Of a DNA stretch of 64,000 bases, positions 11,701-26,700 are shown in pieces. The stretch's first letter is position 1; each line of letters opens with the position of its first letter. A program made the position numbers and the translations under genes. The notes under the pieces were generated by a model. That model ran no database searches, had not been told where the DNA came from, and saw only the letters and a program-made list of their open reading frames with translations. The stretch is from Hexactinellida sp. DTS-2022. Lineage: Eukaryota > Porifera > Hexactinellida. Where the stretch lies: contig JAPNXP010000006.1 of assembly GCA_028753945.1 (NCBI GenBank), forward strand, positions 3,968,001 through 4,032,000, in the 5' to 3' direction.

Positions 11701-14700
11701 ATAATTCTGTGGAAAATCAATGAGAATTGCAAAGTATATGGGAAACTTGTGGCAACTATATGGGAATTTGATGGGAACCCTGTGATGATTTTGTGGGAAA
11801 TCAATAGGAATTCTATAGAAATTCTATGACAACTCTATAGGAATTCTGTGAAAATATATGGGAATTCCAGGGGAACCTGCAAGTGAAAGAGGACATTCGA
11901 TAAACTCACAAATATGTAAACACTTACCTCTCGTCTGTAATAACGTCTAGGTCAGTTGAGCTCGAAATACTCTGATTCGTGTCATCACTTTGTAGACTTG
12001 CTTTGGAATTTCTATTTTGCCAAATGACAGGCTCAGAGAAAACAGCTTGAGGAGATGGTTTTCTTAAAATCTGTTTATTAGATTCACGAATGCATTCATA
12101 ATTATCGTCTGTATTTATATTGTCATCATGGCTAGTGCAGTTACCAGTGGATAGTGAGGTAGGTATAGGGGGCAGGGGAAGATTAATGATACTCGAATGG
12201 TCCTACATACAAGGTAGATTATATAAATAGTAAAAATATATTTAAAAAAATACTATATACAGTGAACTCCCGTTATAACCAAGTCGGATACACCGAAGTA
12301 ACCGCTTATAACGAAGTCAATGGTCCAAAAATCCTCCTATCTTATTACATTATTAAAACTTTGGTTACAACGAAATGGATATAACGAAATTCCGCTTATA
12401 ACGAAGTCATTTAAATCCCATATAGCCTCTAATCTTACTCCGGTTATAACGAAATCCGATTACAACGAAATTCAACTTGTAATGATCTCTTTTAAAATCG
12501 AACTCCGCTTATAATGAAATGATACTACGGTCCCGAGCACTTCGTTATAACGGGAGTTGACTGTATAACTAACTTGGGAATCAAGGGTAGAAAGATGATG
12601 TGAACTGAGAGTATTCTGTTTCTTTGGAATAGCAGGTGGATCCGATACAGATACAGTCTGTTGATTTCGAGTTTTGGGTTTAGTCTTCAAAATATTACCG
12701 CCTAAATATAGGAAATTGGGGATTATTGTATATTAATTGAAATTGAGCAAACAAACAAACAAACAATCAAACAATCAAACAATCAAACAAACAAACAAAC
12801 AAACGAACGAACGAACGAACAAACAAACAAACAAATAAACAAACGAACGAACGAACGAACGAACAAACAAACAAACAAACAAACAAACAAACAAACAGAC
12901 AGACAAACAAACAAACAAACAAACAAACAAACAAGTTTACCGTCCGTTGATGTTCGTATTAACGAGGTTCTACTGTAACTAAATATTATCTACCTAACGA
13001 TTTAAAATTCATAAGTTTCTTTCTGGGACTCTTTTTATCGTGAGAGGGAGAAGAGGGAGGAGACAGACGTCCAAAGCTAGGCGACAACCTATCATTGTAC
13101 CCGTCAATATCCGCGAATTCGCGAGATGTACGTATGTCGGTTGATACGAATAGACTCTGTGTGAAGGTAGATGAGTCATCAGTCATATTTGGTAACGGAT
13201 GAGTGCCTATAATACAATGTTAATTTGTACAGTATTAACAGTATAGTACTAGTAGATACCGGATATAAGAACTTCGGTTATAAGAACATTATATTGGTAA
13301 ACGGTTTCTATATACCCTGTATAATTTATGCCGGTTATAAGAACACTATATGCAATTCCCAACGATATTCTTGTATCCGGCCTATAATACAACGGGTATT
13401 ATAGGTAAACAAGTAGGATGAACACGAATTTCGCATTTATAAAGTTATAATATTAATATTTGTTGTGTTGTTGTTTACACAAATAGGTAAACAAATTAAT
13501 GAAATTCAAAATCAACCTAGAAGTTAGCTTTCAACGGGTATAATAGGTAAACAAGTATGCTAAACACGAATTTCGCATTCAAAAATTTAGAATGTGAAAA
13601 ACAATTTAAACCTATGGAATACTTGCCCAACCGATTTATTCAAACTATTGGTTTCTCTTACTTTATTTTCATGAAAAGAATTGGTTAGAAAACCCCGGTT
13701 TCGACTGTGTATTCAGTTACAACCATGTATTAATAACTAACGGAGAAACAATACAAATAAACATATTCAAACCCACCTATTGTCTTTTCCATGTCTAAAT
13801 TGAATGGGGGAGTTGGCTCACGTTTACCAAACACATCTCTCTCAAGCTTAATAAAGCAAGTCTCCATCTTCTCATGAAACGGCTTCAAATCTTCACCAAC
13901 TCTTTGACTATGAATTAACAAGCCTTCACGTAACACTTCGATTTGATCCACAATAAGTATATTCAGTTGTTGTACAAAGTCGTTATGTTCAGGATGCTCA
14001 ATCAAATAGTTATCGTTAAAAAATGCCTAAATACAAATAGTAGATTATTTACCATTAGTTTCCTCCCAAATTCTTAGGGGTTTTTATTGGCAACATTGAC
14101 TATAGTATAAATATACAAGCCTTTCCAATCGTATATACAGTGGTGTTCGTGAAATTGCAAGTCGCGTTTTGCACGAAATTTGCTTGCTAATAGTGGAACA
14201 GAATTAACATTAAATGTTCGCTTGGAGACTGAAAATAATAGAGCAATATTTCTATATTAGAGCAATTGCTATTAATTATTCATATATACAGTAGTGTTCG
14301 CATAATAGAAATTCGCATTTTGCACGAAATTTGCTTGCCAATAGGCGAACTTGCTATTAGAGGAATAAAATTACCGATAGTCTAATCTATTTACGTATAA
14401 GGTTTCGTTAGTGAAATAGTAGTTAAAGCAAAACGAACAAAAAATATGTTCTATATATATTCTCACCTTTTGGTAGTTACTAATCCCACCCATCACAGCT
14501 GCATCAATAACTCCATTCAAAGCCATACTAAGTGGACTTATACTGAGACTTGTTGATCCTTCTTTATACTTGTTAATTAGACTGTATATCTCTTTGTTTT
14601 TGAAATCTACTGTCTGTAAAGCGTTCTCGAGAGGGCTTATGCTGACCTAATAAAGTGAAAGTAATTAACACACAACAATCAAGTACAGTAGAACCTCTTT

Positions 14701-17700
14701 AGTAAGTACACCAGGGGACAGTCAAAATGTATACTCATCCGAAATTCATATTAACCAGTGTCAACGGTCCCCTGGTATTCGTACTAACGAGGTTCTACTG
14801 TACGTATAATATTGACCAGGTTAATAACAAACTACCTTGCTATAAGATACAATTTCTGACCATTTAAGAATGCCTGGAAATTCATCTTTCGTTGTGAAAT
14901 TAGTTCTCTCAATCCACATACTAGCAAACTCATTATCTTTATCCTTCTTACCAACATGGTACGCCTTATTGTATATGAAATTCATAACAGAATTTCCTTT
15001 GTAATATTCAGCCACTTTCTCAGGCACCAGTTTGCCTTTGAATAAGAAGAATTCTTGTGGAATAGGTTCTACGGCGTATATTTGTAGATGCATGCCTTCT
15101 GAATTCAGAATGACGTCATCGGGTAAATTCGTTGTAGACATGAGCTATATATAGTATGGGATCAAGTAAAGTTTTTCTGTGTCGACTATAGTATTTGTCC
15201 TGATCATAATTTTTCTTTTGGAGGCACTTTTAATCAACCAACGACCAAAATGTAGTGCCTCCAAAGGACAAGCTTTCGGCACAGCTGTAATTTTAGATTT
15301 TTTGTATTGAGTCAGGTTGTTATATTATGAATATTCAAGAAACGAAAAATTGTGTTCATAATAGAGATATAGTTATCCCAATATTCAAGCTAAACTAAAA
15401 AAATTCGGTTTTTCGAAATTTCGATACACCACAGCCCAATCCAATCAAAACTCAAATGCATTCAGGATAATTTAAGTTACGTTCTATAAAAGTTCGATTA
15501 ATATAAACCTATGTATAATATATTTAGAGCCTGGGGATACCAATAAGAGAACTGTACATTAATTATATCATAGATATCATACCAAAATTTGAATCTTTAT
15601 AAGTTTATAAGTTTATAAGTGTATTCTACATATGAAGTGATGTAGAAAACCATCGGTAGATTATACCAACACTCTAAGGTAAATACAAATATGACTTCAA
15701 CAAGTTTGAAGTATTTTCACATAAACTGTCGAAACATATGTGACCTAATACAATGAAATAGTGAACTATTTCTAAGTAATAAATAAAGAATTTATCGTCA
15801 TTTATCAAGTTAAAATCGTCCGTTGGAAATACTGATAAGTACACAAACAATGACAATATCAACAATTAGCAGTCATAAAAATAAACGAAGAATTGTCGTC
15901 AACTTAAGATTAAAATAAATTATTTTTAAGAAACCTCTTATTACAAGACATTTATAGGAAACAAGTGATAATTGAGAAATCAAAAAAATATAATGATTAC
16001 CTGGGCACTGGGGAATTCTTCCTGCATTTTGCTCATAAAATCGTTAAGCTTTTCATATTCATTGCCTTGATATACAAAAGATTTGTTCTACAAAAGATAT
16101 ACATTAGAACTCAGTTATAACGTATCAGGATTAGTAAATAGTAAGTACTAATTTTATTAACCAAATATATAAAGCAGTATGTATTTCTAAGTAGGTAAAC
16201 TCGGTTAGTACGTACACTCGGATAATACGTATAGCAGTAGAACCTCGTTAAGACGAACACGGTTAATACGAAATTCCGGTAAATACGAACACTATTTCAG
16301 TCTTCATGAAATTATTTTCAATATGAATAATATTGGTTAATACGAATTTCGGATGAGGCGAACGCATTTTTACGGCCCCTTGGTTTCGCAATAAATAACA
16401 AAGTTCTAGGGGTACGTTATAACCGAGTTCTACTGTATATGATAATATAATAGGATGTCTGAAAAATCGATACAAATGCCATTAATATTACAATAAAGAC
16501 TTTGAAATGAACTGAAATAGTGTTCGTATTAACCGGAGTTTCGTATTATCCGTGTTAATACTAACGATGTTCTACTGTATACTGAACGTGAATTGAAAAT
16601 TGTTGTTCGAAATTGTTGTTGGTTAATGCGAATCCAATTAATTTATGGAAACATCAGATAATGGTGGTATGAAATTACGTAGCTGATATAATGAAAAGAG
16701 AACTGCACCGAGACAGGCTGAATTGAATCAAGGAAATTGGTAAGCGATAAGCTACATACTTTACAATGAACTTTCTTTCACAATGGACATTGACAGGTGT
16801 AAAGTCATTATTCAGATTAGTGTAGACATGAAAACATAAGATGTTGCATCATAAGTTTCCAATGATAAACAACAAAACATTTGTAAGACAAGTTGTCTGT
16901 CTACATGTTCAGGTCTTGTTGTTATATTAAATTGAGACTGCTAATTACGAATTGTGAAAATCACCATTTTCGCCCGGGATTTTAAATTGAAAAAGCGTTG
17001 ACCGATATACTATAGTAAACCCAATTAATTGATACATACATTCAAGGTTATTTGATTTACATCATTTATTTTCAATGCCAATTTAATTTTAGATTTACTT
17101 CAGCAAAGTCTCACCTATGATAGATAGGGACGGTTCAAATGCTACGTAATACTTCCAATGGAAATGGTTAACCAATGTGTGATATACCATACTTTTTGCA
17201 TTTGTAAAATGGTCAAAAACGTGATGGGAGGGGTATATAATTTTGGGGAATTTGTATCATGTAACGTTTGAACGACCAATTAATTATAAAATATGTAGAA
17301 TTAGAATCAATCAACAGTGGAAAATTATTAATTCATTCCGTTAACTAGTTAGTCAGCTGCATACTTTAGGAAATAAACTTTTCTAATTTAATAAATCAGT
17401 ATTGAGAAATGCAAATGTTTAAGACATCCATTATAAGGTTGGCTAAGGTTTCATTAACATAGTTTGACCAGACAATAGCGTATCATGATTATTCGTTGGA
17501 ATAACACCTGGGAGTTCAATACTATCAACTAAAGGTCCTGGAAAGCCAAAAAATCACATTTGGTTACTCCAACTTTTCGTATATTTAAGTGTCAATTAGC
17601 TAGCATATGTGAAAAGTTAATTCTATCTCCATATGAATAGAAGCATTAAGATGGGTAACGGAAAACAATTAACTAAACAAATGACATAATATATTTCAAT

Positions 17701-20700
17701 AGGTTAATTGTTTAGGATAACAATAAGGAATGAATAAGGTTAATGAAATGTGAATCGAACGAGAGTTATGGAAAACACATGTAAATATTTTAGATTTGTA
17801 AGGAATCTAACATTTGATTGTATTTGTGAATGGTAAACATACTGGATTCAAAAATGTAAATTTTGAAAGGAAAATGTAAATTTTTGAATGGAAAATGTAA
17901 ATTCTTTGATAACAAATTTGATTAAATTTTTTAGAAGTAAAATAATGGTTTAAAAATATACATATCGGGATTCATTTTCAGTGACTTTTCATAATATTAT
18001 CCTTCAGATTAATACAGTATAATTTACAAATAACTAACCCGTAGAAAAAGAGGGTAACCTTTTCCAAAAAATCCTGCTTTAAAGTAAGCTCTTGGGAATC
18101 TAAGTTCTTGAATAATTTTAACATAGAACTTGGCTTGTGTTTGCTAAAAAAGTTACAAACAAAGGTTAAAATAATCAACTAATATTTGCGAGTTGATTTA
18201 CGGGATATATTTAACTCACAAGAATCTCGCTTAGCTTGAAATATTCAAACGTTTCTTCTTCATATTGTTTGCCCAACTCCTTGCATAAGATTATACCCAT
18301 TTCCCATGCCTAATAGAAATTATACATAGTTGGTCCTTGGGTAGCAAAAATGTGAAAATACAAGTGAAGCCGAAATATGTCTTTTAAAAGCATTTACAAA
18401 TTCAATGTTTCATTGAAGTTGACATGTAAAATTAAATTTGAATAAAATTTATATACAAATTCAGATGTTTATGTTAATTTGTTACAAATTTAAGATTGAA
18501 TGTAAGACTGAAATATATTTGCAAATTCAATGTTCATAATAAGTTGGCTTACAAGATTAAAATTGAATATAAAAGTGAAAATATTTACAAATTCAATATT
18601 AATGGTAAATTGTCTTACAAAATTAAATTTGAATATAAATTTTTGTAATAGTGTTACCTTTCCTTTGTCGAAATACTCAATTGCTCGTTTCAATATGAAT
18701 TCTTTTCTGTCACGCTCTTTCTCCGACTGATAAACACTTTCCATCGGTGGCAATAAAGCATCTGTCCACTAACCAGTACAGAGTAAAATGCAATTATAAA
18801 CTACAATAGAACAATTTAAGTTCTGAGAATTTAAAATGTTTCAGTCAAAGTTCACAGCTCTGATAAATTTCTGCGAAATTCGTCAGTTTATGGCTTACAA
18901 GGAAACATATGAAGAAGCTTAAAAATGGTGTATAATGTATTGTTAGACGATCAACAATGTATACACGAAATCACCGATCATTTTCCTTGGAAGGCTAACT
19001 GTTATAATTACCATATAAATTACTGTTAATATCAATTATGTAGTATAAATACTATAGTACAATTTTGAGCAATTTAAATAGAAGTGGTATAAATGCAATT
19101 AATATTAAGATTACGATTTCTGTTGTAGTTATTATATTAATTTGCGTAAATTTAATTCTGGTACCTAATTGAAATAAATATTATTTCAAATATGGCTTGG
19201 GATTTCTATCTATTACTCATCGAAATAACTACATTATGTAACACTACCTATGTAGTATTGAATCGCTTTAAATAAGCTAGACATCTGTCAATATTATAGT
19301 CTAAGTATTTCAAGTCATTAGTACACTAAATAATTTTAGTAATAAACTGTGAAAGGACTTAATTCCTAAGTATTCAAATTATTCCTTTCGTAACCATCTT
19401 TTTACATCGAAGACCTTGGCGACCCAATGGTGAAGATTTATGTAAAAAAAGACTTTGCCTTAAAATTTCATTGGAAAAGGTGTTGGATGATATAAAGTAT
19501 TTCCTCTTATCATATAAGCCTTTAAATTTAGATAATACGTATTAATCGAATTAAATCTATTTTCAAGCTTTTTAGAAAATTAGTAAAAACCTAAATCTAA
19601 TAGCCCATATATAATCTAATTGAGTTCTGTATTAATTAAATACTAAATTCACTTAATTCACAAAATAAGTACGCCTCTTTTCATAGGAATGTATTTAATT
19701 AGAAAACTAATTTAAGATTTAAGTTGAATTAATTGAAATAAATTCATACAATTAATCGTATGGCATAATTAATTAATTCCAAAAACCCCCAATGAATCAC
19801 TGTAATGTAAGTGCCAATATAACTCTATAAACCAATTCATGAATTAATTTGAATGTTCTGTATAAAAACTCGAATCAAATACTATCAAAATACCACATAA
19901 TGATAATGATGTGTGAAAGATAAGAAATAGCTAATTAGATGAAATTAGAAATGCTATAATGCACTTAGTGTAACTTGATTTACATTGCTTAATTAGATTG
20001 GAAATTAGCAATATTCAGGATACTAATTAAATGGATTTTAATATAGAAATCATGCGAGTAAAGATATGAGTGTAATCTATCAATGAAATCAACTTGTTAA
20101 TGAAGAGCATTTTTCTTCAGATTCCAATTTAATAATTTCAATGGAATTTGTATTATTCCAAGTGCATTTATGGAGAAAAGCCGTCCAAACGTTAACTTAA
20201 TTAATTAATTAACTTAAGTAACGCTTCCAAGGAGGGATGGTGGCCCCGGGCAGGGATAGTAAAAAAATGAATTTATTTAAATAAAATCAAAATCAAAAAT
20301 CAATGGATTTAAAGTAGATTTCTACTACTTGAAAATGGCGAAACGTATTTAAATCGTAGTTATTCGACGTAATATTACATAGTATATTCACTACCCAATT
20401 AGCAATTTAAAAGCTTCTATAAATTTTGAGTTATGTTAGTTCAAATCAATGATTTATATTTCTCGAAAACATCTAATAAATATTTAATTTTCAATCCCTG
20501 AATTGGGGTGCTAATTTGAACGGTCACTTAGCATTAAATTTCAGGTCACATAGGGAGTGTCAAAATATGATTCAATCAAATTCTGTATACTATACAGTGG
20601 TGTTCGCCTAATAGCAATTTCTCTAATAGCAAATATTATATTGCTTTATTAGCAAGTTATCTTCACATTCTTCAGTCCCCAAGCGAGCATTTAATGTTAA

Positions 20701-23700
20701 TTCTGTTCCTCTAATAATAAGTCCGCCAATTAATTAGAAAGCAAATTTCATGCAAAATGCTACTTTATATTACGCGAACACAATTGTTTGGTAGAAGATT
20801 TTTAAAAACTTTTGTGTTAGTTAGTTACTTAGTATGGCAGATATAATTTCACATACTTATGCTATATATTAACACGAGCTGAAAGATTGAGTGATTTAAT
20901 TAATGAATTGATTGGTAAGCCCAGTTGACGTTACATATTTGTGATAGATAATAACAGAAGGTATACATGTATACACTGATAAATAATGCTAATTTAAGCA
21001 TGTCTGAATTGATCATAAAAAGAGGCGGGGAATTAGTTGGAAAATCATTTTCGAGGATTTTAAATTAAATTGCAAAGTAAATATTTTTCAGATAAACGTT
21101 AGATATTTGATATTATTAGTAACCAGAAGGGTTAAATGGAATTTGGCGTGTCCAATGAACAAATGTAATTGACATAAGTGGTGTAATATTATGGGCAGAC
21201 GAGAAGAGATTACACAATAGATATACTTTATTATTGAAGATTAAGGATAGTATTATAAGTATGGTATATACCAAATAAAGTGCTCGTTTGTATGGTAATG
21301 TGAACCAAATGAGATGTTAACTGATTACAAGTATTCTGGTATGGTTTGTGAAATGATAGTGATTTCTCTATTACTTGTATTTAGTATTTTTGCGAACGCA
21401 AATAAAGATTTTGAATTCGATGGATTGGAATTAAGACAGGAAGTTGATGAGCAGTTTAACATTGAGATTCTTGGGGGAAATAATTCGAGTTTGGACTTTG
21501 ATATTTTGATTATTGTTCGTAGCCAACCTGGGAGTTACCATAAACAACGTTTGAAATTATTCGAATTAAATTTAAAACAACAAATTAATGGAGAAAATAA
21601 TGTTATTTTCGCGATTATCCGCATTCACGAGGTAGAAAAATTTGTGTCTGGAAGTTGGACCATACTTTCACTACTGCAACAACAATACCATGTGATATAC
21701 CGAGCGAAATGGATACTCATTTGTGAGGATTCAACTCGTCTTAATCTATCAGAAATAGCCTTATTTCTTTCAGTAAAAGATCATGCTACGCCCCAATACT
21801 TTGGGCATTGTCTGCGAGATAAAGAGCCTGTTATAATACATCACTTTGGACCACGGATAACTGATTTACATTTGTTTGATTATCCATTATTCGCTTCCGG
21901 GTTTATTTTAAGCAAATCCCTTGTAAGATATATTGCTAGCTTCGATCTAGATGATAAAACAATCGCACATACTAGTATTGATATTTCGCATGAAATAGCA
22001 GTGCTGATTTTTGCGAAATTAAAAGTTAGATTAAGTTGTTTAAAAATGTTTTGTGTTGAAAAAAATGAAGATTGTATGAGTTGGGTTGATTTGGAAATAA
22101 ACACAGGTTGTCGTGAAAATAAATTTAATTTAGATGATTTGAGTATCGCGGTTAAAACACATGCTGGCAATTATAAAACTAGGATACCAATCCTACAAAA
22201 AACATGGCTTAATGATGCAATAAATGTAACGAAATTCTACACACATTCTCTTGAGGAAACGAATGGATTTAATGGGAAAATAAATTTCATTGATGTTGGG
22301 TTTGCTAATACTGGGGGTGGTCATTGTGAAAAGTTACTTTTCATAATGAAAAGTTTTTATCATACAGAAAACTCGACTTGGTTAGCTGTAGTTGATGATG
22401 ATACTTTCATTAATATTAAGAGGTTAGGAGAAATCCTATCGTGTCATGAAGTTGGAAAAGAAGCGATAATCCTTGGAGAGAAATACGGTTTTTCACAGAT
22501 AAACGGACAAGGTTACCCGTTCATAACTGGAGGTGGGGGTATTATAATGAATAGGAAAGCAGTTGGAAAGTTTATAAAAGCAAATGTATACTGTGCAGCT
22601 AGAACTCCAGACGATATGTGGTTAGGAATGTTTGGTAATGCGTATGGTATAACGTTTCTAAATTATCCAAATTTCCATCAATCAACGGTTGATAGTTACC
22701 ATAAGGATTATATTAGGTGCTATAAAGCCGTGTCATACCATAGGTTAAGGTCTGTTAGGGAATATGAAGAATCTCTCATGGATTATTAATTAATTTAAAG
22801 TGTAAAGGTATTTAACAATGTTTTTGAAAGTGATTTCTTGTAATTATAAATATGTGTGTTGAAGGAGTACTATAGTTATTCCTAACTATTTTGTATATAT
22901 TTTTGCCTTTTGTAATGATAGTCTTTGAATGGTGCATATTGTAATAACTGTAATGAACGAATGGCAATTTCCCAAGATATTGGGTTGTTTGATCAAATAT
23001 TTGTATTTGGCATTTTATTTCCTAAAAAGCCAAGATTAGTTTTTGGGATTCTGCCAAAGCCATGGATTAGAAATGAAATAATTTAAAATGAAAACACTAT
23101 TTATATTGGAATAGATTAGTTTTTGATAGAATGAGAAATTGTGGCAATAAATTAGGCTAATTTAGTGTACTTAAACACATTTTATTTTTCGGGAAATATT
23201 GGAGCTTTATAAAATTATCATAGTTAACATTAATTGTATAGAAAAAATAAATCGTCCTAATCTACTATAGATAACCTATTGATAATTCAATTATATTTTC
23301 CTTTTGGCTATAAATGGCATAATTATGATTATTTATTGTCTGCTCATCATTGAATATCTACAATATAGAGACATAACTATATGTCATAAGGTAGTATCCA
23401 TCAACCGATTGAAAACATCCTTTAGAATAATAGACTGTAATATAATAGGGAATTAAGGGACATTGACAGGTTTATACAAGTATATCGTATAACTGTGAAA
23501 TACTCATACCTAGGTTACAATGGGTGATTAGTATTCTTCAATTCAGAGAATGAAGCCAATATTAAGTTGATTCGTCCTTTGACAAAGTTGAAGTATTTTC
23601 CAATAGATTAACACAGTATGACTTAAACATTCTTTAAATTATTTAGGAGATAAATGAAGGTATTAACTTAGATTGTGCATCTTCAATGTTTCGAGGAAAC

Positions 23701-26700
23701 CAGTTATTTAAAGTAATCTTACAATATACGCTGATGGTAATAAAATTATATTTAGTCCCGTAAGTATCAGAAAAGGAAGAATTAATTTAATCCTAGTTTG
23801 GGCAACAAAATAGATAATTTTCAATCCACAACTATACTGATACTAGTTGTTAATATAGTACTTCTTAATGACATTTTTGAATTAAGTTCTGAAATTGAAT
23901 AAGGCTGAAAAAACAGGGTCATTATAGGATTTCAAACAAACTAACTGTTTAGTAAAGAACTGTTAATATTATGTAAATAGTTTGATGAGAAACCTGTTTT
24001 TAAATTGAATAAATAGGAAAACATAAACTGTGATGTTATCTTTCAGAGATGTAATTATGTTATATGTCAATATCTAGTTATTGAAAGGTAGTCTATATTT
24101 ATCTCTAGTAGAAATTTGGTTTTAAATTGCAAATGTAAAAAGTTCATCCAAGGAAAATACTATGGTGTGTTCTGTTCAATAATACCTTAAGCTTTAAGGA
24201 GAAAAGATCGATTAAATGTCATTAAATGAACTAACTTATAGTTCAACTGAACAATAGACTCTCGTTAATACGAACACCAAGGGACCGTCCAAAACTGTTC
24301 GTATTATAATGAATATTGTATTAACCGGAGTCACTTGCCGAATTGTATAGACTAGGGGAAGTAAACCTTGATTCCTTAACCGATATTTCGCCTTATCAGT
24401 ATTCGTATAATAACAGTACAGTAAATTCCGGTGTATAACGAAGTCAGATATAACGAAATGGAGATTTTCCCCTAGAACATTAAATGCATTAATTAATACC
24501 CGCTTATAACGAATATCCGGATATAACGAAGGAATTTACAGGTCCCAAGTACTTCGTTATAACGAGAGTTCATGTATACTATGTACTTCGTTATACAGTG
24601 GATGCCGGTTATAAGAACTTCGTCGGGAACTGCATATAATGTTCTTATAAGTTATAACCGACATCTACTGTAATGAGAATTCACTGTATATTGCTATAAT
24701 ATATAACTTGACTGGCATTCTTAATTAAAAAACACATAAAACACACCTCCAACATGTCTGAGTATAGCAACAAGGAATTTGCAGCTTCGCAATAGTTCTG
24801 AGCATCTTCGTGTATGTCAAACAGTTTGTGGATATATCTGATGTACACGTTAAGATGGTCTATCTCTTTATAGAAATTCTAAAACAGGAATAATATATAT
24901 CATATCATCATAATTATCAATGATCTACAGTAGAACCTCGTTAGTACGAACATGGTTAATACGAACACTAATCCAGTCACCTTCAAAATAATTTCAATAC
25001 AAATGACATAAGTTAATACGAATTTCGGATAAGGCGAACGCATTTTGAAGGTCCCCTGGTGTTCGTACTAACGAGGTTCTACTGTACTTAAATTAGTGCG
25101 AGAAATTATTGTAGAATTTCAGTAGGAATCGGCCAACACCTTTTCTAATGCAATTTTCAGGAACTTCAAAAGTAGTTTTTTTTACCGTAAAATTTCACAA
25201 TTGCGAAGCTGGTTTTTTATATAGTAAAGGTGTTGGCTTTTGCCTGGTATACTATAATTTTACACAGTCTATAGATTTTAGTAAATTAATACTCGCAAAG
25301 AATAATTATTGAAATTTAAAGTCTTGGTACGGTTAAAGTAGTATAAATTACCATTAGGTTAACGATACATGACAAACGTTGGTTTCTATGCTCATCTCCA
25401 GGCTGGATATTTCTGAAATCTACCAATCTCTCCAATAGTTTTGTTATTTTATTAACCAGGGATAAGCTGTTGTTACTGAAATCATAATTAGCTTCTGCAT
25501 TACAAAGTTCAGTTAATCTAAAAATAAAAATAATCAATAAATGTCAGTTTTTTAAAAAAATGGTCAAAGGTTAGTTTAATAAATCTAACGTTTCACTGAA
25601 AACATTTGTGTATTCTTCATCACCACGACCCTCACTAACGAGCTCATCTAATTTATCCATAATTTCTTCTTCAATCTACAAATAATGTCAAATAACAAAT
25701 GGAAACTATAACTATAGTCAGGTTCTTTTATTATGAACATTCAAGGGACCAAAAATTGTGTTCATAATAGAGAGATTTCATAATAAGCGAACTCAACTTA
25801 ATACAAACCCTATATAAGTTGTTAAATTGGGACCATAGGGCTTGTTCACAATAAAATCTTCATATTAAGCAGACCTGACTGTATATTGTGATTATTGTCC
25901 CAAAATAAAGCGGGTAAATAGAAACAATACAAATATTAGTTATGATTATGGCCTCTAAAAATTTATTTCCATATACGACTATTTGCACCAGCTTTGAGAA
26001 ATGGTGCGTAAATATTAGGTTTCTTACATACTATTGTTTGGTTCAAAAGTCTATTGATAAATGCATGTTTTTGCATCAGGTGCTTACACTTGCTAGACAG
26101 TACACTATCTGCTAGCAGCTGCTAATTAATTCGAACTTGTATGCAATATTCACACGTATGATTCCTCAAATAGTATAGCAAATTTATTGTAAATTTTATA
26201 TAAAATAGATTTAACAAATAATATTTTTTAACCGTTTGTAAAGTATCTGTTGCATCATACATTGTCTTCATAATATTATAGAAAACTGGAATAATCATTA
26301 TCCTCAGATCTAAAAATAACAACAACTAATGAATTAAGACATTTTATCTTGAAAAACAATATTTAATCGTTGTAAACTTACTTTTCTCTTTTACTAAAGA
26401 AATTTCCAAAAAAGAGTGAAGAATGTATGGGATGAAAAACTTTTGGTTTTCACCTAAGGAAAATGAAAAAAAAAACGTAAATCCGTGAATTTGTGGTCAA
26501 CCTCTGCAAAAAGGTAGACTTTGTAATAATAATATTAATTAATAACTAATAATAATATGAGTAATTTATGCTAATTTGCGAACATAAGCTGAAGACAAAA
26601 ATAGGCAAAATAGCGATGATTGTATTAACTTGGGATTGTCGTAATTTGAACTCAGACTAAGTAGAAATTAATTTTACTAGAAAACCAAAACAAGTGCGTT

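Larger units (their letters stand above)
8775..13206 (-). other. DOCK1: DOCK C-terminal proline-rich tail exons 48-52
   Basis: Exons 12994-13206, 12574-12701, 11928-12202, 10382-10642 and 8775-9045. The tail is low complexity (Ser, Asn, Pro) with several SH3-ligand motifs: RRNAPPPPVPKK, DPPAIPKK, PPIIPPRK, and at the end PPPLPQKEPPPVPNRPRR. In DOCK1 such motifs bind Crk-type SH3 adaptors. The last acceptor is ambiguous: AG at 9048/9049 or 9046/9047. Only the second (exon starting at 9045) keeps frame with the donor at 10382. The stop is TAA at 8775-8777. Confidence 0.82.
13777..24878 (-). other. DOCK1: DOCK DHR2 catalytic domain exons 40-47
   Basis: Exons 24747-24878, 18658-18768, 18220-18309, 18039-18143, 16001-16087, 14836-15144, 14467-14646 and 13777-14026, about residues 1225-1645. 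Landmarks in order: MYIRYIHKL-like VYIRYIHKL, AIEYFDKGKAWE, GFFGKGYPLFLR, FVYQGNEYEKL, DNEFASMWIERT, FPGILKW, ISPLENALQT, PLSMALNGVIDAAVMGG, and LLIHSQRVGEDLKPFH. The valine in AVMGG corresponds to the DHR2 nucleotide sensor that expels GDP-Mg from Rac/Cdc42, so the domain should be active. The 6-kb intron between the first two exons contains B3GLCT. Confidence 0.92.

Noticed and set aside
12744-12932. CRISPR-like or coding repeat
   Set aside because: Simple 4-bp microsatellite without spacers; genome is eukaryotic.
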